64,000 bases of DNA, taken from positions 24,625,001 to 24,689,000 of the forward strand of contig CM065397.1 in NCBI GenBank assembly GCA_033060915.1. The letters are read 5' to 3'. The first letter of the stretch is position 1. Each line of letters opens with the position of its first letter. The notes under the pieces are model-generated. The model was not told where the DNA came from. It did no database searches and saw only the letters and a list, made by a program, of their open reading frames with translations. This document shows, in pieces, positions 23,196-33,631 of this stretch. The position numbers and the translations under genes were made by a program. Origin of the DNA: Euryodendron excelsum. Taxonomy: Eukaryota; Streptophyta; Magnoliopsida; Ericales; Pentaphylacaceae.

Positions 23196-24735
23196 TGTAA
23201 GCACCCCATTTTTTACCGCTCGGCGATCTCCACTCTGTCTAGACTTGTGTTCAAGTCATTGTGGGCATATTTCAATCCAAATTAACTTTCTAAGTCTAAT
23301 CCCGTCAATTCATCACTTCGCGGGCCCCACCGGGCCCAAATGGAGACAAAAATGACCAAAATGCCCCTGGGGGCATCGCCCTTTCTAATTTCAAATTAGG
23401 CACGTCTTTCCAAAGACTATAAGTCCTCTTTCCAACTCCAAATCAGGCACATCTTCTGAAGACAGTAAGTGCCATTTCTAACTCGAACAGGCGTGTCTTT
23501 TCGAAGACAGTAAGTCCTCTTTTCAAGTCCAATTTCAATTCCAATCCCTCTCTCGAGACAAATGATTCCTCAAGACGGTCCGGCACCTTTTTTGAAAAAA
23601 ATCTTTTCGGAACGGTAAGTCCCTTTAAACCTGTCGACCAGGACGAGACCCCAAGTCCCCTAGATGGTAGAACAGTCCACCTTTGGCGCCTGCTAGCCCA
23701 TCAATGCAAAAATGTCTGTTTAGGCATGCCTTTCGAGAAAGTTGATTCTCATGTGCTAAGTCCCTTTAGCAGCTTCTCGAGATTAGGCAGTCCCAGGAAT
23801 GATCGCGAATCGTCAGAGTAGCGGAAATACTCGCAAACATTGCAATCGTCATAGCAGCGAAAATACTCACAAACATGTCGATATAAGGAATTGCCAACAA
23901 ACCCCTGTATCATGCGACCGCCGTCAGAGTGGCGGAAACACTCAAAATCCAGGTCAACACCAATGCCTGCTAGCCCACTTCGGTGAAAAATGACAGAAAC
24001 TGCCCCTAGGGCCATTTTTCGACACGCTTCTCGAGAACACATTTGAAACCTCAGAACGGTAAGTCCAACCTTCCAAGATTGTCTTAAAGGCAATCCGGCA
24101 TGATTAAGTGCCTTTTAATCAGTTTCAAGCCAATTCCGAGACTTTTCGGTCAAGATGACCAATTTGCCCTTAGGCATTCGAATGCCCCGGGAACCACACC
24201 GGCCCTGGGTGTCAAATCGGTAGCCTCCCGAGAATGCTTCTTATAGTGTTCTCAACCTTTCTTTATCTTTCCGGATCATTCCAAGTCAATTCCGGCAAAC
24301 CTAGTGCAAAATGACCCTTTTGCCCCTGGAGGGTCGGTCGCCTTTTCCAACCACACCGGCTCCGGGTATCAAATCGGCAAGCCTTTGGGAACATTCTAAA
24401 TAATGTTTTCAAATTTTGAGTCTTTTCCGAGACATTTCGAATCCGTCCTGGCAGCTTTCCGGCTTAATTGATTGTTTTGCCCTTAATGGCCCGGTTAATC
24501 CTTCCGACACATTCTATCCTCATTTTTCAAGTCAAATACCTCCGAGACACTGTTCTAAGTGTTTTTGACCTTTTTCCGACCTTCTGGACCAATCCCGGTT
24601 CCTTCAATCCTTTCCGAACTTTCCAGAGTCACTCCTAGTGAAGCCAGGCTAAAAATTGCATGGTAGTCACTAGTATAGGCGCCCAAATCTTCCAAAGATA
24701 CGTTGCTTACCGACCTTAAAACTTTCCTAACTGGC

Positions 24736-24835
24736 TGGCGCCACTAGCAGTGACGCCAAGCCAAGAAATGGCCTGGCGCCACTAGCAGTGGCGCTAAGAG
24801 GAATTTTGCCCTGGCACCACTGCAACAAGCGCCAG
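24736..24835 (+). promoter_or_regulatory. Three inverted repeats upstream of the C 5' LTR TATA box
   Basis: Two near-perfect 23-bp inverted repeats (24736-24758 and 24774-24796; arms TGGCGCCACT and AGTGRCGCCA) and a weaker third (24811-24835) end 15 bases before TATAAATA. The 3' LTR retains fewer units. Position suggests binding sites for a dimeric host factor; this is inference. Confidence 0.5.
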
Positions 24836-24849
24836 GTCTATCCCATCTC

Positions 24850-24857
24850 TATAAATA
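24850..24857 (+). promoter_or_regulatory. TATA box of element C 5' LTR
   Basis: TATAAATA within CTCTATAAATACAGAGCC. This would drive the genomic RNA, with a start about 25-30 bases downstream near 24880. Confidence 0.65.
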
Positions 24858-27800
24858 CAGAGCCTCTTCTAGGATGAAGGAGGTCCGCAAACTCAATCTA
24901 AAAACTCTAATTATCGATATACAGAGCTCGTACACTCCCAAAACCCTAGCTTCTCTAGGTTTTCCAAATCCTAACTAAACCCTAGCCTCCTATACACTCT
25001 CATACACTTATACACTAGCCTCCAACCCTCCTTTGAAGACCAGAAGTGCTACAATCTGAAGGTTTGAAGATTGAAGATGAACTCTTGAAGATTGAAGTGA
25101 AGATTGAAGCAAGACAAGCAAAGCGAAGCGGGCAAAGCTAAGTAAAATAAAGAAGACACAAGGTAGGCTTCTTATTTAAATTTCCGCACTTCCCCCCTCT
25201 CTCTTCTCTCCCTTAACCCACTTGGGTTTTCTCTATTTTAATCCCCCATCTCTTCTCCCCCACCCCCCCTCCCTTCTTTGCATGCTTGAAATAAGGGGAC
25301 TTCTGGTCCATGTGTAGGATTAGACTATTGGAGGGTCACCGTGTCGGGGCTTTCTTTTAGTCTAACTGGAGACCACGTGGGTTTGGCCTCCTTGATTATG
25401 TGGTGAAGCCTTAACCTTGTATGTTCACGACCCCAAATTTGCATTGTGCATATCATGATTCTTGCATTCTTTCAAAAGTCATTTTCAAAACCATTTTCAA
25501 ACTTGTTTTCAAAATTATATCAAAATCTTCTTTTTCAAAACTTGTTTTCAAAATCACAATCCTAGAGTGATTCTAGCCTTTCCATGGCTAGGGTTGCTTT
25601 AGGGAAGTGTTATATTTAAAGTGACCAACATGGCCTATATTTTTAACTCCTTATTGTTTTCAAAACCACTTTCTTAAAGTGGTTCTAGCCTTCTTATGGT
25701 TAGAATCACTTTAGGAAAGTGAGACGTTTTCATACTTTCCAAAAAACTCTATTTTCAAAAGTCTCTCTTTCAATGTGCTTTCCAAAAACTCTTCCTCCCA
25801 AAATTATTTTCAAAAAATCTCTTCAAAAATCGATTTTTAAACTCCTTTCTAAAACACTTTCCTCAAAATTCACTTTCCTAAAAACTCTTTCCAAAACGTT
25901 TCTTCCAAAATCTCTTTCCAAAAGCTCTCTTTTTAAAACTCATCTTCTAGAAACTCCTCTCTAGGATTTCCTTCCAAAAATTTGTTTTCAAAAAACACAC
26001 TTTCAAAAAACCCCTTTCCTTAGAGCCTAAGTCAGGCCCTAGAGCGACGATTAGGAGACCCTAATTTTCTTTCCAAGAACATGGTTTTCAAACTTGCCTT
26101 AAAACCTAGGTTTCCAAAATCTCTTGTTTTCTGCATCAAAACTATACATATTTTCAAAACCTATTTTCTACGTTGAAACTATAGTTTTCCAAATCTAGGG
26201 TTTCTAAAAACTTCACTTCCCAAATCCATGCCAAATCCAATCTTCCCTTTAGGACACCAAATCCAATCTCCTGTTTAGGAAACTAGATCCAATCCTCTAT
26301 TTTTAGAAACAAAATCAAATTTTCTCTTTTAGAAACAAAATTCAATCCCTTTTCTAATCCAAATCTTTCCTAATTCAACTCTTTCCTAATCTTCTACTTT
26401 CCTAAATCTTAAGTTTTCAAAACCTGAACATAAAACTCTTTCCTAAATTTTAAAACTCAAAATCCAAATCTTTCCTAATTCAACCCTTTCCTAATTCTAA
26501 CCCTTTTCAAATCTTAACTTTCCAAATCTAAGTTTTCAAATCTTTCTTAAACTCAAACCTTTTCTAATCTCAAGATTTTCTAAAACTCAAACTCTAAAAC
26601 TTTTTAACTCTTAAACTTTCTAAATTTTAAATCTTTCTAAATTTTAAATCTTTCTAAATCCAAAGCATTCTAAATTCAAAAATTTCTTAAGTTAAATCTT
26701 TCTAAACTTCCAAACTTTCTAAATTTAAAACTTTCTTATTTTCAAAACTTTCTTATTTCAAAACATTCCAAATTCAAACTTTCCTAATTTCGAAAACTTT
26801 CTAAATTCGAAACTTTCTTAAGTCAAAACTTTCCTAAATTGAAATTTCCTAAAGTGAAACCTTTCCTTTTTCGAAATCTTTCCTATTTCAAAACCTTTCT
26901 TAAAATGAAACTTTCTTAACTCAAAACTTTCCTAAGTTGCAATTTTCCTAATTTGAAACTTTCCTAAAATGACACATTTCTAAAATGGAACTTTCCTAAT
27001 TCAAACCCTTCTTAAATCCAAGCTTCCCTAATTTTTCGAGTCCAATATTCGAGTCAATTCTTTTCAAAAATCTTTTCAAGTCAAGTTCAATCTTTCTTTT
27101 CTAACTTCCTAAGTCTAGGTTTCCTAAACCAAGTCTTTCAAAACCAATCTTTTCAAATCTTCCAATCAAAGTCCAAATTTCCTATTCTTCCAATTCCAAT
27201 TCGAATTCCAACTCCAACTCTTTTCCAAATCAACTCTTCTATTTTCAATCGGACTCTTGTCTGAACTACAACTGATCTGATTCCTTCAAAAGGATACGTA
27301 GGCAACCTTCATGTGTGTGGTTACAACGTTTTTTAAATTTCTAATTCCACAACTTCTTTCAAATCTCTAATTCTACAATCTTCTTCAAGTTTCCAATTCT
27401 ATGTTCTGTTTCCAATTCTATGTTCTATTTTCCAATTTCAAAAATCTATTTTCAAATCTTAATTTCCAAATTCTAAAACTTTCCAATTTCAAATCTATCT
27501 TTTCAAATATTTTTCCAAATCTATTTTCAAATCAAATCTTCCTCTTGCATTTGCATATCATGCATCATGTCTTTTTAAACATTCTTTTTTTCAAAGCGAA
27601 TAGGATTGGACAGTTTGTTAGTTGAAGACTCTCATAGGTGAATCTAGGGTGAATAGACATGTAGGTACCGCAAGGGCGGGGTAGAGTGATAGCTTAATGC
27701 ATCTTCCCTATACATAACCAACCTCCGAACCTAGGATCACTGATTTTAAAGACCAAAAATGGAGTTATTTTCAAAGAAGGGCTTAAATGTTTTTCAAAGG

Positions 27801-28097
27801 TTGCCAAACAACCTATTTTCTTAAAAACCCTCGCTTGAGAAGTTATTTTCAAAATCATTTTCCAAAACCCTAAGTGTAGTCTTCAGATTATTCTTAGTTT
27901 TTAGGTGACCTAACTCACCTTAATCAAGTTAGGTGGCGACTCCAAACTTTTTTCAAAAGCCCTTACTTTAAATCAATTTTCAATTCAACCCTAGTCGCAC
28001 TCATTCTTCTAGGAGGGTGAGTTCTAATGAGAGAGTACAGTGTTTTTTCCACTTATGTGTGTATTCCTTGAGTGGGAAAAAATATGGGCGCGACAGT

Positions 28098-28115
28098 TGG
28101 CGACTCCACTGGGGA
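28098..28115 (+). other. Primer-binding site of element C (tRNA-Arg type)
   Basis: TGGCGACTCCACTGGGGA begins two bases after the LTR end. Its complement ends AGTGGAGTCGCCA, matching the acceptor end expected of a plant tRNA-Arg, as in Ogre elements. Confidence 0.85.
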
Positions 28116-29652
28116 CACTGAGAGGGTTAGGCCATAGTCATGTCTCTTTACCCTTCACCTATGTAGAGTCTTCAATTAACTTGTTCAATCCTATTCACTT
28201 TAAATTTTCAAAACCAACTTTCAAAATTGTTTTCAAAAAAAAAAAATGCATGCATATTATCTTATATTATGTTTGTCATCCACATACTAACCCTTGCATC
28301 TTTTGTTTTGTAGGTGCGCTTTTTACTTAAGTTTTATTAACTACTATGCATGAATGTGATGAACAGGATAAATGGGAGTTGTTGGGCTTTTTCCTCCACT
28401 TTCAAAAATCACACACACTGTGCATATGCACCTGCATTCTGCATATTTGCATTTTACCCTGATATGTCCTTTCTAGTTAAAAAGGGGGAACGGTATATTG
28501 GTTGTGGGCAAGATGCTGGGTCAGTTTCTTCGCCTACGGCCTCTTGATGGTTCCCCCGCTCGGATCACCAACCGATCATGGCACCACCTCGAGGAGTGGG
28601 CTTAGGTTTGAAAATCTGGGGACCAAGCCTTTTTAAGACGTATTAGTCAACCCTCAACCTCATACTCATATAGACACCATGCATAACCAAACCTCTACCA
28701 GATTTAAGACACGAGCACCGTTTTCAAAACCACGGAGGAAAGGGCGACTGCTCTTACTTTTATTTATACCTACTTATTCATGTTGTTATAATGACTGTTT
28801 TCATACTGTTATAATGCTTGTTTAACTGCTCATGCATGCACGTTTACTTTGCTATTGCATTCTCTCTCCTTATACTCTTTGCATATTTATTTTCATGCAT
28901 TCCATATTCCATGTCAAGACAGGAGTTCCAAGTAACTCAAGTCACTGCATTTTCATACATATGATCAACCCATTGAGAGTGACACCAAGGTCACTCTCCC
29001 TTGCATTAAACCTACCCAAACCCTAAGGGTTCCCACGTAACCCTAAGGACTCATTGCATGCATCTCAATTCATTTCATAAGAGGGGCCGCAATCCCTCTG
29101 TGCTCACGGAGATAGGATTTTCAAGAAGACAAGGGGTAATCGATCAACAAGGTCTCTCAGCGACCTCCTCGACATCAAATCCAACGAAAGCAAATCCAAA
29201 GACTCAAAAGTAGTTTAGGTTTTTCCTTTGTAAAACTGGATAGGTGGAGGTCCAAAGGAAAATGTTCCCCCTTCCCCCCTGTTGAAATGTATTTCAATTT
29301 TTTTGTATCTTAAATCCAAAATTCAATGTACTTCTTTACCTTTGAGAATGAATGCATGGACGGCTAAAGGTTCCTACCTTACGGTAAGGTATCTGCATAC
29401 AGGTGCAAATCCCCTATCTCCAAAAGTAGGCCAATGCATCATGTTTAGTTTCCCTCCTAAAAAGGGGCACCCTAGGACACGCACTGCATAAAGCTCTCTA
29501 AAAACCAGAAACTGACTTGCAATTGGTGTTTCTGTCTTGTTGTCTTTTCCTTTTTATTTACAAAGGTCACCCTGCATTGAGTCAACATTGCTCCCAAGAA
29601 AGGGCAACATCCATCTAGGGATCCCATTATCACCCGGCAAAGAGCATCACTG
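28116..29652 (+). mobile_element. Untranslated leader of element C
   Basis: About 1.5 kb without a credible reading frame, similar in blocks to the leaders of elements A and B. Notable parts are a pyrimidine tract ending in TTTTGTTTTGTAG at 28313, which resembles a splice acceptor, and a conserved block immediately before gag (29560-29652). Several upstream ATGs occur. Confidence 0.65.
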
Positions 29653-31601
29653 ATGGCTGCTAACCCTGAAGAATCCTCTCAAGTCTCTCGAGAAAAATTC
29701 AATGAAATGAGGACCAAGATGGATGAGGTGCTCCAGCTCATTCAAACTATGGCTATGAAAGATGCCGCTGCAGTCCCATCATCATCTATGACTTCATCCA
29801 AGGACCCCGAATCCACTAACCTAAGGATCGTGTCTGACAACACTGGGAGAAATAAGGAAGATGCCAAAGGTGCCAACACTAAAGAAGAGGAGGCCATATT
29901 GCTTTCACCTGCCGCAAAGAAGGTCCCCCTAGACCCTCTCAGTTTGAAAATCCAAGAGTTGGAGGATTCGCTGCGAAGTCTCCACGGCCACGACGTTTAT
30001 GGGTTCACTTAGTACGACGAGCTTTGTTTCTTCCCTAACCACCCAAGACCTTCTAAGTTCAAAATGCCCGACTTCCAAAAGTACGACGGCACCGGTAACC
30101 CCGTTGTTCATCTTCGTCTCTATACTAGGGCACTAAGTGGTCATGGCAACGACTCGAAACTCCTCATGCAGCTATTCCAACATAGTCTCACAAGGTCTGC
30201 ACTACAATGGTTTGCTCTTCTGAACTTAACAAAGATCACAACCTGGATCAAGCTTGTCAATGCATTTAAAGCCCAATATCATCACAATATTGATCTTACC
30301 TCTGACCGATGGTCCCTGATGACTATGAGTAAGGGTGAGAAAGAAAGCTTAAAGGATATGACCTGAGATGGAGGGAGGCCGTTGTGCAAGTCAATCCCCC
30401 ACTGGAAGAAAAGGAGTACGTACATACTTTCCAGGGTATATTCTACGAGAAGCTTTGCACAAGCGTGGGAAAAAGCTTCTCTGAACTGATCACGCAAGGG
30501 GAGATGATAGAAAACGGTCTCAAGACAGGGAGGATTACGGACCCCTATGCCAAGACTGGAGAGTATACCACCAACATAGCCAAGAAGATGGCTACTATAA
30601 GGGGCACAATCAAGAAGGAAAGTGAGGTGTCTGCCATCCTGCTCAGCCAACCACCTCAATATCGCCCGCCACTACAATCACACCCTATCCTGCCCTTACC
30701 CACCTTAACAATGCCTATTCCAACCCCTAACTATGGCCTCACTAGGGCACGACCCAACTTTAATAGACCTGCTCAACGCATACGTACCTTCAACGCCTTC
30801 GCTTGCACCCAAATCAAGGCCTACCATAACTTGCTGAAGAACAATATTCTGAAGCCTATACATGCTCGCCCATTGCCAAACCCTCTGCCCCCGACCTTTA
30901 ATGCCGCTCTTACATGTGAATACCATTCGAGTGGCTAGGGGCACGACACCAAAAGCTACTTCACTCTCAAGCACAAAATCCAAGACTTGATCGACAATAA
31001 GACCATTGAACTACAGCCGGTAAAACTTGCTCCAACCCCCAATGTGACCAATAACCCTCTGCCGGATCACACTGTCAACATGATACTAGTAGAAATGGAA
31101 GGCAAGGGAGAATTTGACGAGCTCATAGCTGAAGGTTATGAGGATGATTGGGAGGCCGATGAAGAAGATGACTGGGAGGAGGATCTCCCATTATGCCCGA
31201 TTTATTTCTATAACCCTGATGAGGTGCCAGATGCTTCTGACTGGCCCATTGAGGAGCCAATGTTCCCGAAAGATGAGATTGCTGAGAACATGGCTGTTGA
31301 TGGATGGGGCACTGAGTTTCTGCATCCAAAGTATGCCGCGGCGGAACATCACTTGCTAGAGAACCCTTGGCCCACAACTGAGTACGACTATGAAGAAATG
31401 AGCTGGGGGTTAGAGAAACCAAGAGCACGGATAGAATCGTTCGAGTTGGAAGGGGGAGAACTAGTCACCCTGTTTACAGAAGAACCCACTGCAAAGAACA
31501 AGAAGGAGGTTGATAACTGCGCCGGCACCGTCAACATTTTTGGAGCTCTAGGAGAAGCCTTTGCCTGTCTAGCCTTGGCTGAGGATCCGAGTTGCAAATG
31601 A
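29653..31601 (+). pseudogene. gag: Gag of element C (Tat/Ogre-type), decayed
   Basis: Starts at ATG 29653 (MAANPEESSQVSREKFNEM), the same start as copy A, and would span about 650 codons, near the usual Ogre gag length. Order: N-terminal region with a short charged helix; the motif FKMPDFQKYDGTGNP (about 30059-30105); SALQWF (about 30200); KSFSELITQGEMIENGLK (about 30470); a Pro-rich linker (30650-30780); a degenerate CCHC-like knuckle (30913-30957); GHDTK; NPLPDHTVNM; and a very acidic tail rich in Asp, Glu and Trp (31100-31200). Breaks: TAG at 30010, a one-base frame change near 30355, TAG at 30936 inside the knuckle, and loss of four codons near 30427 relative to copy A. The third knuckle Cys is replaced by Tyr. 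The reading ends at TGA 31599. No protease follows. Confidence 0.88.
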
Positions 31602-33631
31602 AGCATCGAAGATGTGGGCATTATCCCAAATCCTTACTGAAATGGGTTCCCTCGAAGAGCATGCAAGAAAGGGGTGTTTTCACCCACTTTCTTCTTATGC
31701 CTTTACCTTTACATCTTAAGTTGATATCTGCATTTCTTTTCCTTTCAAAACAAGAACTATCTGCTTTCTATTGATGTTATAAAATGGTTAAGTCTTTTTA
31801 TTAACTGTTGTTATCTTATATGTCTCTTGGGAATGATAACTACTTCCTATGCAAAGGGGCATAGTCTGTCTCATGGAATAATTTGACTTGAAGGGATGAT
31901 AGCAGGAGCTAATCACTCACCAAATGATCAGCTTTCCAAAAAGAAAGAGGATAAGGATGAGTAAGGATACTACCCAAAGGCAGCACTTGCAAGACTCCGA
32001 AACTAAGCAATGTGCGGCTAGAGTATCAAGTGAAGGGGAGCCATCTTTCATTTTCCAACATATAAAAAATTGTAATAATAAAAAAATGCTTATATTCCCT
32101 TTGCTTAACCCCTAGTGCCTCGCGAAAAGCAAAAATCTTCCTTGTCAACCCCGAAAGATCTTCTTGTCCCCCGATCCAAGACTGTCCCCGCCCCCCCCCC
32201 CCCCCACATCCCCCCAACCCCGATCCACTGGCCCCCCCCCCCCCCCCCCCACATTGGGGCAGACAATAGCTGAGAACCCTAGAAATAGTCTCCATCTTCT
32301 ATCATGTTAGGGCAGCATAGAAAGCTATATAGATCAAGCAATCTGGTTCAAAGTGAAGAGAGGCCCTCACTTCATTTCCCATACAGTTAGAAGTAACCCC
32401 TTACCAAACCTATTGAGCCATCTATCTTTTCTTAACAAAACCCCAACCCAGGGATCACCGCCCACATTGGGTAGATTGAACTGCCAAGGAAAAGGTCTAA
32501 GGAAAAAGGGTCAAAGAATTGTTTCGTTTCATAAAAGAAAAGAAAAGAAATAGACAGTAAAAGCAAAGGAAAAAAGTTGCCGAGAGGCAAAAGGCCCCAA
32601 AAAAAAAAAAATCTCTAAGTGGAGGCCTGAAGAAGACCACAGTTGTGCTACAATAAAAAAATCGAAAGAGAAGAGAATCATGTTTATCTCAAAAAGTATA
32701 TAGAAAGGGTGAAAGAAAGGAGTCATTTTCACCCTGAAAAGTATGTAGCAAAAGCAAGAAGGAAATTTAAAGGTGATCCTAGGCTACTAAGAAACCTAGT
32801 AGAAATAATAGGTTTGAGCCATTACCCCTTCTTGCAAAACCCCAATACCATGGTCTACATTACAACCTTATTAAAGTCCACTCTGATTGAAAACGGATTG
32901 CTTGATATAAATGAGCTAGACACGCTGTCAAAGCTAAAAGAAGGATGCTAGCCCTGCTGAAAAAGTCAAGGATGGTAAGGATCTAAACCCTTCTAAAAAC
33001 AATATCAAATTTGAGTCTATAGATCCTGTTGTTTCGAAAACCCCATAACCTAGCCTACATTACGGTCCTAAACAACGTCTCCTCGGATTGAAAGGACTGG
33101 CCACTTATCGCTCTGCTAAAGGTCATGGTAAGCTGTTGCTAGAACCCCGAGAGTCGAGAGTTTCAGCCCAACAATCATATACACTAATCCCGAGGCAAAG
33201 AAACGGAGAGGGTAAAAAGGTTGAGAAGGGTGAAGTGCTATCATCCAATCAAAGTAGGGTTGAGCCAGAGGAGAGGCTAGACCCTCAAAAATGAAGAAGT
33301 TACCATTCCAAAGACTACAAGTTTAACAGCACCCCGTGTCATTCGATTAATGTATTTCTGACATGTGCATACGCATAAAAAAAAAAATTAGCATGAGCTT
33401 TACACACATAGGATATAGCTCCATGTAAAAAAAAAAACAGGAGATATATAACATCGTCATCCATCACATGCATTAGATCATATACCTAGCTAAAAAAAAT
33501 CAATCATAAATGTCTCCGTCTATCCATGCATCTAAATATCAATAATATTCATCAAAATAAAACTGCCTAACATAAATATATCTCAGGGACAAGGGATAAA
33601 AGAAGATCGGAGCCTCCATAAGGGGCATCTG
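31602..33631. other. Unidentified internal region of element C
   Basis: Two kilobases between the gag stop and the end of the antisense PMD gene, where protease and polymerase genes would lie in an autonomous element. None is recognisable in either direction. Short frames (for example 32643-32951) have no family resemblance I can see. It contains two long cytosine runs and several A-runs. Confidence 0.55.
32191..32250 (+). repeat. Two poly-C runs
   Basis: Cytosine homopolymers of 15 (32191-32205) and 19 (32232-32250), separated by a C-rich spacer. Lengths of such runs are prone to sequencing error. Confidence 0.9.

Larger units (their letters stand above)
23196..28095 (+). mobile_element. 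5' LTR of element C (T1)
   Basis: A 4900-bp LTR from TGTAAGCACCCC to GGGCGCGACA, followed by GT and the primer-binding site. Order within it: U3 start, short minisatellite remnants, imperfect U3 repeats with ACCGGCNNNGGGTATCAAA phrases, inverted repeats (24736-24835), TATA box (24850), R/U5, a long pyrimidine-rich degenerate repeat (about 25730-27030), and a conserved 3' end containing GGTGACCTAACTCACC. Over the TATA/R region it is nearly identical to the 3' LTR; elsewhere small indels separate them, including about 40 bp of inverted repeats lost from the 3' copy. An LTR near 5 kb is typical of the Ogre/Tat lineage. Confidence 0.9.

Noticed and set aside
31123..31428. Minus-strand frame opposite gag
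   Set aside because: Shadow of the acidic gag tail, which has clear family similarity in the sense frame.
32026..32295. Gly-rich minus-strand frame
   Set aside because: Produced by the two poly-C runs.
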